Below are positions 1-7,891 of a stretch of DNA of 64,000 nt, piece by piece. The position numbers were made by a program, and so were the translations under genes. Numbering within the stretch: position 1 is the first letter of the stretch; the number at the start of each line of letters is the position of its first letter. Source of the DNA: Leptospira idonii (lineage in GTDB: Bacteria; Spirochaetota; Leptospiria; Leptospirales; Leptospiraceae); the NCBI RefSeq assembly GCF_004770995.1, contig NZ_RQHW01000033.1:1-64000 (forward strand). Reading direction: 5' to 3'. Below the pieces are notes generated by a model. It had not been told where the DNA came from and made no database searches. It was given only the letters and a program-made list of their open reading frames with translations.

Positions 1-48
1 TCACGCTTTTTTTATGCCCGAAGGTTTTGTGTAATCGGCTAATGTCCT

Positions 49-67
49 GCGACTCGCAAGCGGTCGC
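49..67. repeat. GC-rich stem-loop in the left intergenic region
   Basis: The sequence reads GCGAC, one unpaired T, CGC, AA, GCG, GTCGC, so it folds into an eight-pair stem with one bulge and a tiny loop. It stands out as GC-rich against its AT-leaning surroundings. No T-run follows on either strand, so it is not an obvious intrinsic terminator. Apart from this element and the palindrome at 120-135, I see nothing convincing in the 252 bases before the first gene. The stem is seen directly; its role is unknown. Confidence 0.4.
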
Positions 68-119
68 TGCGGATTGGATTGGCATGATTGCCGGGTTAGC
101 ACTCATAACTCAAATCCAT

Positions 120-135
120 TGTAGGAACTCCTACA
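120..135. repeat. Interrupted palindrome TGTAGGA-AC-TCCTACA
   Basis: Two perfect 7-base arms flank a 2-base centre. A near-identical copy with one mismatched arm position lies at 57907-57922. Both copies are intergenic and upstream of a plus-strand gene (118 and 100 bases before the start codons). This is compatible with either a dispersed repeat or a dimeric regulator site. Confidence 0.5.
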
Positions 136-252
136 AAAATCCTTTCCTAAACCAAACGATCAGTGAACTTGCCCTGCAATTCGTAGAACTCAAATTGTTA
201 GTCGTTAATAAAAGTTTGCCAATGGAACTTATTTCCTGAGATTTGATCCATC

Positions 253-1509
253 ATGTCGGCAAATACTTCCTCCTTTTTCAAATACTTAGGTCCGGGCCTT
301 TTGTACGCAGGGGCTGCAGTGGGAGTTTCCCATTTGGTTCAGTCCACCCGGGCGGGCGCTATGTTCGGTTTCGAACTTTTGGCCGTCGTCATTTTTGCCA
401 ATATCATCAAATATCCTTTTTTCGAAATCGGAACTCGTTATACAATTGTTACAGGTAAATCCCTTCTGGACGGATACCAAAACCTGGGCAAACTTCCTAT
501 TTGGATCTTTTTCATCATTTCGTTCGGTACGATGTGTATCATCGTTGCTACTGTAACTCTTGTTACATCCGGTTTGTTCGCAAATATTCTGGGAATTAAG
601 ATAGAACCTTGGCTTCTTTGTCTGATCATCTTGGGATTCTGCCTGGTTCTCTTGTATTTCGGAAAATACGGAGCTTTGGACAAAATCATGAAGTGGATCG
701 TGATCGGTTTGACTTTATCCACGGTTCTTGCTATGTTCTTTTCCTTTTTCGCAGACATTCCTAAATTAGAAACTGCAGGAAAAAGTTTCGATCTTTCCGA
801 TGCCGCGGATATTTCCTTTCTCATCGCATTGATGGGATGGATGCCGATTCCGATCGAAGCGGCCGTTTGGCAATCCGATTGGACATTGGCGAAAAAAGAA
901 GAAACGGGAGAACTTCCTCCTATGAAATGGGCTCTTCTTGACTTTAACATAGGTTATTGGGGGACTACGATTCTTGCCGTTTTCTTTTTAACTTTGGGAG
1001 CAAATATGATGTACAATACTGGAAACGAATTCTCCAGCAATTCTGTTACTTTTGCATCAGAACTCATCCGTCTTTATACGACTTCATTAGGGTCTTGGTC
1101 TTATCCTATTATCCTGATCGCCGCATTTTTTACGATGTTTTCAACCACTTTGACTTGTTTCGATGCTTATCCTCGTGTCGTGGCGAATGCGAGTCAAAGA
1201 GTCGTTCCTCAGCTAACGAACGTTTCCAAAGAAAAACTCTATTGGATTTGGATATTAGTCGTGGCCGCAGGTTCCGTTGCAATCCTTGCTTTTTTCATCA
1301 CAAGCATGAAGGGCCTTGTTGATTTTGCGACGACTGTTTCTTTTTTGAATGCTCCCATTTTGGCTCTCATTCATCATTTTATCTTATTCGGAAAAGATAT
1401 TCCTAAGGAACACAGACCTTCTCCTGCGATGAATCTTCTGTCTTGGTTCGGGATTTTATTCCTTTTCGGATTTTCCATCTACTTCCTCCAAATCAGATTC
1501 TTCTCGTAA
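253..1509 (+). CDS. NRAMP-like divalent metal or related membrane transporter
   Basis: This 418-residue protein has about eleven hydrophobic segments. Its opening segment (GPGLLYAGAAVGVSHLV, about residues 13-29) and general layout resemble the NRAMP (SLC11) family, which uses proton gradients to import Mn2+ or Fe2+. The usual TM1 metal-site motif DPGN is absent: the position reads AAVGVSH. The TM6 MPH motif is replaced by WMPIPIEAA at about residues 196-204. It therefore belongs to a divergent branch and its substrate may not be a transition metal. The ATG at 253 has no strong ribosome-binding site. The NhaC-like gene follows after 4 bases, so the two are probably co-transcribed. The family call is fairly safe; the substrate is not known. 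Confidence 0.75.
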   Translation: MSANTSSFFKYLGPGLLYAGAAVGVSHLVQSTRAGAMFGFELLAVVIFANIIKYPFFEIGTRYTIVTGKSLLDGYQNLGKLPIWIFFIISFGTMCIIVATVTLVTSGLFANILGIKIEPWLLCLIILGFCLVLLYFGKYGALDKIMKWIVIGLTLSTVLAMFFSFFADIPKLETAGKSFDLSDAADISFLIALMGWMPIPIEAAVWQSDWTLAKKEETGELPPMKWALLDFNIGYWGTTILAVFFLTLGANMMYNTGNEFSSNSVTFASELIRLYTTSLGSWSYPIILIAAFFTMFSTTLTCFDAYPRVVANASQRVVPQLTNVSKEKLYWIWILVVAAGSVAILAFFITSMKGLVDFATTVSFLNAPILALIHHFILFGKDIPKEHRPSPAMNLLSWFGILFLFGFSIYFLQIRFFS

Positions 1510-1513
1510 CGAA

Positions 1514-2902
1514 TTGATGAGAAATAGAATTCAAAATTTTATTTCTCTATCTCCTTTCTTTTATCTGCTCGGGATGATTTTTTTATCTCGGCAGATTTTC
1601 TCCGGAGATCCTTTGTATGGTTCTCATCAGTTCGCTCTGGTCTCTGCCGGTTTTCTTTTGGTTCTTCAGAGAATTCGAAGGGAACATTCTGTTCGAGCGT
1701 TTCTACTCGCATTCCAAAAAAATTTAACAGCGGTTCTTCCTGCTATGGAGATTCTTTTTTTCGTGGGAATGCTCATAGGTGCTTGGGCCGTCGCTGGTGT
1801 GTTAGGCTCCATGATCCGAATCGGTGTCGCAATCCTGCATCCTTCTTTTTTTCTTCCGGGAGTATGTTTAGCTGCAGGATTCGCATCCGTGATTTCGGGA
1901 TCTTCCTGGACGACTGCAGGAACCTTGGGAGTTGCATTGATGGGGATCGGTAAAATTTTAGGAATCCCCGAAGGGATTTGTGCAGGTGCTGTCGTTTCCG
2001 GATGTTATTTCGGAGATAAACTATCCCCTCTTTCCGACACGACCAATTTGGCTTCTTCTCTCACATCCGTTCCTTTGCAGACTCATATTGCCCATATGGC
2101 AAAAACAACAATTCCTAGTTATGTGGTGAGTTTGATTTTGTTCGCAATTTGGAATTTTTCCTTTTTGGATGCAGGAGGAGACGATTCTATTTTGGAAACC
2201 TCTTCCATTTTGTCCCGACTGCACCAACTTCCTTTTTCCTATCTGGATCTTCTTCCCGTACTATTCGTATTCGGTTCTTCCTTGTTCGGAATGAAAGCAA
2301 GATACTCTTTAATTTTGGGAATCGTCTCCGGTATGGCATTAGCTTTTTGGAAATCTGTTTCCCTTTTCGATTTTTCTTCCGCTCTTCTATTCGGATTTCA
2401 AGCTCATACCGGAAATGAAAGCCTGAATTCTTTTTTGAGCGGGGGAGGAATCTCCGCCATTCTGCCTACTGAATTTCTGATTTTTGCCGCTGTTTGGTTC
2501 GGAGGAGCTTTGGAAGGATTAGGTTATTTGAATGAGATTTTGTTATCGATCAAGGTTTGGGTGAAAACGAAATGGGATGTGCTTTTGACCACTATGGGCA
2601 CTTCTTTTTTTCTAAATCTGACAACGGCGGATCAATATCTATCCTTAGTGATTCCTGCACGTGCATTTCGCCATTTGGCGGATGTATTTCATTTGGAACC
2701 CAAAGAAGTCTCTAGGGCTTTGGAAGATTCAGGAACGATTTCTTCTCCTTTGGTTCCTTGGAACAGTTGCGGAGCCTTTATGGCGACTTCCTTAAATGTG
2801 GCCACTCTCGTTTATCTTCCCTATGTTTGGTTCAATATACTTCATATTTTTCTTTCGATTGCTCTTGTTATACGAAAGAGAAAAAAAGAAATTTCAGTTT
2901 AG
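1514..2902 (+). CDS. nhaC: Na+/H+ antiporter, NhaC family
   Basis: This is a 462-residue polytopic inner-membrane protein. The family signature is clear in GAVVSGCYFGDKLSPLSDTT (about residues 157-176), where polar and acidic residues break a helix and form the ion path. A second broken-helix region near residue 407 reads SGTISSPLVPWNSCGAF, also typical of NhaC. The expected role is Na+ extrusion in exchange for protons, supporting pH and sodium homeostasis. It starts 4 bases after the NRAMP-like gene and probably shares its transcript. Length and motifs fit the family, but the exact ion preference cannot be read from sequence. Confidence 0.85.
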   Translation: MMRNRIQNFISLSPFFYLLGMIFLSRQIFSGDPLYGSHQFALVSAGFLLVLQRIRREHSVRAFLLAFQKNLTAVLPAMEILFFVGMLIGAWAVAGVLGSMIRIGVAILHPSFFLPGVCLAAGFASVISGSSWTTAGTLGVALMGIGKILGIPEGICAGAVVSGCYFGDKLSPLSDTTNLASSLTSVPLQTHIAHMAKTTIPSYVVSLILFAIWNFSFLDAGGDDSILETSSILSRLHQLPFSYLDLLPVLFVFGSSLFGMKARYSLILGIVSGMALAFWKSVSLFDFSSALLFGFQAHTGNESLNSFLSGGGISAILPTEFLIFAAVWFGGALEGLGYLNEILLSIKVWVKTKWDVLLTTMGTSFFLNLTTADQYLSLVIPARAFRHLADVFHLEPKEVSRALEDSGTISSPLVPWNSCGAFMATSLNVATLVYLPYVWFNILHIFLSIALVIRKRKKEISV

Positions 2903-3005
2903 TTCACCTTTTTGACCCGATCTTTTCGCTCTTTTGACTTCCCTTCGGGATGAGTTTAGGAATCTCTCTTTTCTTTCTTTTCTGCTCAGAAAAAAATATT
3001 CTTAT

Positions 3006-3824
3006 ATGTTGCCAAAAGTAGAAGATCAAGATTTACTAATTTGTATTATGCGGTCCAGAGAAACAGGAAATATGGAAGAATTAAGATGGAAACTTCCCAT
3101 CTGGATGGTGGATCGGTTGCGAAGACGAAGAAAACTTTCCTCCGATGAATGCTCCGAGCTGAGGTTGACTATCCTAGAAACTTTGCCGAAAATTTGGAAC
3201 CTTTCTTTGGCCTACCAAGAAGAAAATCTCCTCGGTTTTTTCGTGACTTATTGTTTTAATTTGTACAGAAATCTCTCCCGTAAAAATCAAGAAACGGAAT
3301 CGAAGACAAATTATCTTCAATTGTGGAAAAATGATAGCTCTTCTCACGAAATGAAACTGCTTCTCAGTGAAGAAAATCGATGGGAAGCTCTGTCTCGTTT
3401 GGAAAAATTGCCAACTTTTACTTGTTTGGCGGTATGCCTGAAATACGATCTTCCTATCACCGGACAAAGGAAAAAACTTTTAGAGTGGAGGCTTGCCCTG
3501 TTTCAGAGAGAATATTCCTATTTTGAGAGGCTTTATTCGAAAAAAAGAGAGATTCGGATGCAAAAACTGAACCTCTTGGAACTCAGGGTTCTCCGTTATA
3601 CTCGACTTTTATATGAACTACCCAATCCTGACAGAAGAAAGTGGTATTTAAGTAAAAAAGAAGACTGGGTCCAATTAAGAATTCGCACGCTTAACAGAAG
3701 TTTTTTTTCGGAAAGAGAAATCGCATTGATTTTAGGTATCAGCCGCAAACAAGTCCGAGGTCATCATATGCGAGGAACACAAGCCTTGCAGGCTTTGTTC
3801 CAAGATTTATTGCACTGCGCATAA
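3006..3824 (+). CDS. Sigma-70-like or HTH DNA-binding protein of unknown role
   Basis: The reading frame can begin at a TTG at 2934, but the ATG at 3006 gives a more natural start, leaving 272 residues. The C-terminal part contains EREIALILGISRKQVRGH, a good helix-turn-helix of the sigma region 4 or LuxR type, followed by RGTQAL, which resembles region 4 endings. The rest is helical and rich in Arg, Lys and Leu, without a clear sigma region 2 signature. It sits 65 bases upstream of a STAS-domain gene, which hints at a sigma or anti-anti-sigma link, but that is inference. It could instead be an unrelated DNA-binding protein. Confidence 0.6.
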   Translation: MLPKVEDQDLLICIMRSRETGNMEELRWKLPIWMVDRLRRRRKLSSDECSELRLTILETLPKIWNLSLAYQEENLLGFFVTYCFNLYRNLSRKNQETESKTNYLQLWKNDSSSHEMKLLLSEENRWEALSRLEKLPTFTCLAVCLKYDLPITGQRKKLLEWRLALFQREYSYFERLYSKKREIRMQKLNLLELRVLRYTRLLYELPNPDRRKWYLSKKEDWVQLRIRTLNRSFFSEREIALILGISRKQVRGHHMRGTQALQALFQDLLHCA

Positions 3825-3889
3825 AAATTTGCTTTACAAAGTCCAATTTTTACAGAATTTTATCGCCTATACCACCTTCCGAAAGGGTT

Positions 3890-4231
3890 ATGAAAATCAA
3901 AGTTACTAGTAAAAACGACGTGCACATCATTAAGATTGAAGGTGCCATCAAAGCAGGGAACGAGTTCGAACTTTCCGAAAAGATCGAGCAATATATAAAG
4001 AAAGGTCAAGTTCCTAAATTTATCATTGATCTTAAAAAAGTTCCTTTTATCAATTCTGCAGGTCTCGGAACATTTCTTAATATTTACAAACACATCGATG
4101 GTCTCAATGGAAGACTTGTTTTTGCAAATCTCAATTCAGATATCGAAAATTTGATGGAAATCACCAAACTTTCCAGTGTTTTTGAAATCTACAAAACTCT
4201 GGAAGAGGCGGAAGACTCTTTCGAATATTAA
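3890..4231 (+). CDS. STAS-domain anti-sigma factor antagonist (SpoIIAA/RsbV-like)
   Basis: This 113-residue protein is a single STAS domain. The motif INSAGLGTFL (about residues 55-64) carries the serine that is phosphorylated in SpoIIAA and RsbV proteins. In that family the unphosphorylated form binds an anti-sigma kinase and frees a sigma factor, and PP2C phosphatases reset it. An RsbU-like phosphatase is encoded at 33813-35177 in the same window. No RsbW-type kinase is adjacent, so the partner is elsewhere or absent. A GAAAGGG ribosome-binding site lies just upstream of the ATG. Confidence 0.85.
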   Translation: MKIKVTSKNDVHIIKIEGAIKAGNEFELSEKIEQYIKKGQVPKFIIDLKKVPFINSAGLGTFLNIYKHIDGLNGRLVFANLNSDIENLMEITKLSSVFEIYKTLEEAEDSFEY

Positions 4232-4254
4232 TTTCAAGCGAGGCGATTCTTGGA

Positions 4255-7200
4255 GTGGTTTCTCAATTCAAGGAAAACATAAACAGGGTCGCCCAAAAAA
4301 CCTCCTTTCGCATCTTCTTAGGTTTTTTCCTCCTTTATAAACTCTTCTTCAATTCCTTCACCGCCGACATCCTAATTCCTAGATTGGTTTCTTCTCTGAC
4401 CACTTCCCGGTTAGAGGCGAATTTTAGTACGTTTTCTTTGTTCTTCGGCATCGAAGCAAAGTCCGTGAAATGGGTGGCATTGGATCCTTCTTTTTCGGAA
4501 GAAACCATATTCGATGCCAAACGATTGGCAGTTCGTTATAACCTTCTCTCTCTTTTATTCCTGAAATTAAAAGTTTCCGAAGTAGCGATCGAGTCAGGCT
4601 CTTTGTATCTTCATGAAAAAAACGGAGTTTGGAATGTTCTCAGCATTTTAAAGCCGGGCAAAAAAGAAGAAGAGATCCCTGAAGAAGAAGGGGAGCCTCT
4701 TACTGAAATCAATACCTATCTTCCGTTAGCTGCCGAAGCGCATGTTCAAATCAACGGCCTTCAGGTAAAGGTTTGGAAAGAATCGGAAAAGAAGATGTAT
4801 CTGAACGTCTCCGATCTTAATTTCAGAACGGACTTAGTCAGCAATCGTTTCACTTCCATTCCTCTTTCCATCGGATTGCTGGATCAGATCGATTCTTTTT
4901 ATCTGGCACTTAATCCTGAAAGGCCAATCCCTATCGAATTGGATTTTCTGGATTTGAAATGGAAACAGACTTTGCCTTTGGGCATCCTTCTCGATTGGAA
5001 TCGGGATTTGAATCCTCCTCGGTTTTTATTCACAACGAATTTAGGTTCCGATGAAATCCATTTGGAATACAAAAACAAACCGGTTCATTTGGGAGTATCT
5101 TTGAATCAAAAGATAGAATACTTCCCCGAGAAGGACGAAGTGAAGATCTCCCAATTTCTTTTGAAGTTGATGGGAGACAATTGGCTTTCTATCGAAGGGG
5201 GAATCTATCAAACCTTTCAAACATCCCGTAATGTAGATATTAAAGTCAAAGAGTCCGCTATCTCTTTGAATCCTTTGAATCAGACTTTATCTCAACTGCA
5301 AGGGATCTTACCTGACATGAGTTTGGCGGGAAAGATGTCTCTGCAAGGAACTGAAATTGCCGGGTCTTGGGATTCTTTAAAACTGGCAGTTCGTTTGTTC
5401 GCTTCCGATTTGTATTTTTCTTCGGGTAAATCCAAACCTCATAAAGTTCCTTCATTGGATATCAAATTGGGAGCCGTTTTGGATCCTTCTACCGAGGAAG
5501 AGGCAAGTGCCAAATCTCCGATCCCTCTTTTGAAAGAGTTGAACATAGAAAACTTTTATGCGGTATATAACGGGATCAAGGCAAAGTTAGATGGTAACTT
5601 AAAAAAAGACGAATATATCTCCTTACAGGCGAATGTGGAAGATCTTTCTCTTTCCGATTTCACATCCGTAGTCGGCGGTAAGGTTAAGGCGAACGTAAAC
5701 GTGCAGGCGAAAGATTTTTCTTTTCTTCCTGCGGATTTGGATGTAGTAGTGGACGGGTTCCGGTATTCTTTGGATCGATCCAGATCCCCCGCTTCCAAAC
5801 TTTCCCTTTCCGGGAAAGCGGAACTTGGTTTTTCCAAACCGTTCGGATTGGATTATATCAGGCTTCAGACTGTTTCTTTGGAACAGAAAACTTTGGGAGG
5901 TTCCAAGGCTGTCGGTTTGCAGTTAACCGGCCAGGTGGGGCTAGGTGACGAACTTCAAATTCATGTCGCTCCTGCAAATTTAAATCTAAACGTACCTAGT
6001 TTGCTTTTGGTTCTTCCTTTGGTATTGAAAGAGAAAATCGCTCCTCTGCAAACGATACTAGGAAATGAACCTTCCGTTAAGGCAAAGTTAGATGCTTCTC
6101 TTGGAAAACAAACTCAGAAATTCAAAGCGGGTGTGGTCGCATCTTTACCTGGTCTTGAATTGAACGATTTGAATCTGAATGCGGATGTAAGCATTCAAAA
6201 AGGAAAAGAACAAAAGATTTCAGTTCATACTTTGCAAGCTTCCGCATTTCAAAAAACGTTTTTGGTGAATTTGAAAGGGAATTTAGAGGAACGGGAAAAA
6301 GAACCGAATCCTCCTTTGGGATCTTTCTTCGGAAATCTGGATGCTGAGATTAAACTTTCTTCCAAGGAAAGAAAGTATCTTTTGAAAGGCGCTTCCTTTT
6401 CCGGAGATATTTCCATCAATGCGAAGGTTAAGGATTATGATATCACAGGAAGTTTGGTTTCTAACTCGTCAAATATTCATTATACGAATAATAAATGCCC
6501 CGGACCTGAATGTAATCTTTTTCTTGTGGAAGGCATTCAGGCACAAATCCCTCTTCATCATAACCTTGCTTGGAAAAAACAAGATAGTTTGATCGTAGGA
6601 GATAAATCCGTTTTCATCAAAACTTACGGAAGAACTGCATCACCTAATTTGACGATTTCGCAAGTTGTGGGAACTCATCCTAATATCCCCGATTTGCCAT
6701 TTGAATATGTAAAAAAACAACCGAACTCTCCCGGCTTTACCGCACGAATCGATTATAGAGAAAACTATGCTACCATCGAAGAATTAAAATCCTACTCTTT
6801 GGACGGAATCGTACTTGGGAAAAACATAGTGTTCAATGTGGGAACCGGCGAACCTAAAAATATGGAATTTCGAGGGAATGTTCAAATCAGGGATATCGAC
6901 TTGCGGCAGTTAATGCCTCCTAAGACGAGAGACAAAATCGACGACGGAAAAATTAAAGCCGATTTGAACATCACTCTTAGGGACTTGAGTGAACCGATTG
7001 CGAACTTGGATTTGTTTTTTTCCGTCTTCCAAATCGGAGAAGATTTCGGAAAGAGCGCTTTGAACGTAATTTCTCCCCAAAATTTCCTTATGGATCGTAT
7101 TACGGATAGTTATGCGGTTAAAAAAATAGACGTTTCCCTATCGAAAGGACTTGTTTATGCGGACGTATTTTTCAGAAGGTCTCTTCTCTCTCTATTTTTA

Positions 7201-7290
7201 AACTTGGAAGAAGGTAAAATTTCGCAACAGAGGATGCCGCTCTTAAACTTCTTGAAGCGGGCTCAGTCGGAATTCGAAACCTATCAATAA
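4255..7290 (+). CDS. AsmA/YdbH-like inter-membrane protein
   Basis: The protein has 1011 residues with one N-terminal membrane segment (about residues 18-37) and then a long beta-rich periplasmic region of the kind seen in AsmA-like proteins (AsmA, TamB, YhdP, YdbH). Repeated short amphipathic strands and an N-terminal AsmA-like stretch (LEANFSTFSLFFGIEAKSV, then VSEVAIESGSLYL) support this. YdbH-class proteins are thought to bridge the two membranes and help move phospholipids. It starts at a GTG 23 bases after the STAS gene. It is followed 10 bases later by a lipoprotein resembling YnbE plus YdbL, the partners of YdbH in Escherichia coli. That gene order strongly supports a YdbH-type role, although direct sequence similarity to YdbH was not tested. 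Confidence 0.7.
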   Translation: MVSQFKENINRVAQKTSFRIFLGFFLLYKLFFNSFTADILIPRLVSSLTTSRLEANFSTFSLFFGIEAKSVKWVALDPSFSEETIFDAKRLAVRYNLLSLLFLKLKVSEVAIESGSLYLHEKNGVWNVLSILKPGKKEEEIPEEEGEPLTEINTYLPLAAEAHVQINGLQVKVWKESEKKMYLNVSDLNFRTDLVSNRFTSIPLSIGLLDQIDSFYLALNPERPIPIELDFLDLKWKQTLPLGILLDWNRDLNPPRFLFTTNLGSDEIHLEYKNKPVHLGVSLNQKIEYFPEKDEVKISQFLLKLMGDNWLSIEGGIYQTFQTSRNVDIKVKESAISLNPLNQTLSQLQGILPDMSLAGKMSLQGTEIAGSWDSLKLAVRLFASDLYFSSGKSKPHKVPSLDIKLGAVLDPSTEEEASAKSPIPLLKELNIENFYAVYNGIKAKLDGNLKKDEYISLQANVEDLSLSDFTSVVGGKVKANVNVQAKDFSFLPADLDVVVDGFRYSLDRSRSPASKLSLSGKAELGFSKPFGLDYIRLQTVSLEQKTLGGSKAVGLQLTGQVGLGDELQIHVAPANLNLNVPSLLLVLPLVLKEKIAPLQTILGNEPSVKAKLDASLGKQTQKFKAGVVASLPGLELNDLNLNADVSIQKGKEQKISVHTLQASAFQKTFLVNLKGNLEEREKEPNPPLGSFFGNLDAEIKLSSKERKYLLKGASFSGDISINAKVKDYDITGSLVSNSSNIHYTNNKCPGPECNLFLVEGIQAQIPLHHNLAWKKQDSLIVGDKSVFIKTYGRTASPNLTISQVVGTHPNIPDLPFEYVKKQPNSPGFTARIDYRENYATIEELKSYSLDGIVLGKNIVFNVGTGEPKNMEFRGNVQIRDIDLRQLMPPKTRDKIDDGKIKADLNITLRDLSEPIANLDLFFSVFQIGEDFGKSALNVISPQNFLMDRITDSYAVKKIDVSLSKGLVYADVFFRRSLLSLFLNLEEGKISQQRMPLLNFLKRAQSEFETYQ

Positions 7291-7300
7291 GGAGTTTATC

Positions 7301-7891
7301 ATGAAATATCTGAATCTTGTTTTGGCCGTTTTTTCTTTCGCATACTGCCAACTTCATTTAAAGGTTCCTCCGATTACGATTACGAACGCACAGACTGCAG
7401 CCGAAAAACAAATGATCGGCGAAGATAGGGATTTGGAAAAAGACGGATGGCTTGTTTCCTCGATCCAATCCTCTTCAGGAGGAGGTCTGCAAAATAAAGA
7501 TAAGAACTTGGTCGATTCCAGTGATCCGGATATGTACGGCAACCTGCAAAGGCTTCAATATCTTTCTTCTGAAGTGAAAAGATACAAAATGCACGGTATG
7601 ATCGGGGAAGGGATCGGAGGCGTCTTGAAGTTGAATCCGATCGCAAATATCAGTCCTTTTTACTCACAATATGAATTGCCCGCTAAAAAAAAGAGAGTGG
7701 AAGATGTGGTTCTTTTGGTAAATGAATCCAGGAAATTTATTATAGAAAAGCAGGTAGAGGCGGAGAAGAAAAAAGGGAAAAAAGAAGAAGAAGTCAGTCT
7801 TTTCAAACAGTCTCTCGTTGATTCTTACCAAAGAAATATCGCTAAGGGAGAGTTTTTCGAGTCCAAACTGGGCAAATGGGAGAGACTGTAA
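7301..7891 (+). CDS. DUF1318-type lipoprotein resembling a YnbE-YdbL fusion
   Basis: This 196-residue protein has a signal peptide ending in SFAYC, so it is probably a lipoprotein anchored at Cys16. The region just after the Cys contains PPITITN, recalling the PxxPITI stretch of the small lipoprotein YnbE. The second half matches the order of motifs in YdbL (DUF1318): GMIGEGIGGVLKL, then VNESRKFI, and finally a C-terminal KGEFFESKLGKW. In E. coli ydbH, ynbE and ydbL form one operon, where YnbE caps YdbH at the outer membrane and YdbL controls the assembly. Here one gene appears to carry both partners. A GGAG ribosome-binding site precedes the ATG. The DUF1318 call is likely; the fusion reading is inference. 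Confidence 0.65.
   Translation: MKYLNLVLAVFSFAYCQLHLKVPPITITNAQTAAEKQMIGEDRDLEKDGWLVSSIQSSSGGGLQNKDKNLVDSSDPDMYGNLQRLQYLSSEVKRYKMHGMIGEGIGGVLKLNPIANISPFYSQYELPAKKKRVEDVVLLVNESRKFIIEKQVEAEKKKGKKEEEVSLFKQSLVDSYQRNIAKGEFFESKLGKWERL

Noticed and set aside
27..239. A 70-codon open frame in the left intergenic region
   Set aside because: It starts beyond a hairpin and spans the palindrome at 120-135, has no SD and no recognisable protein pattern. I treat the region as intergenic.
438..950. A 170-codon minus-strand frame
   Set aside because: It is antisense to the NRAMP-like gene and has no SD; the plus strand has clear membrane-protein periodicity.
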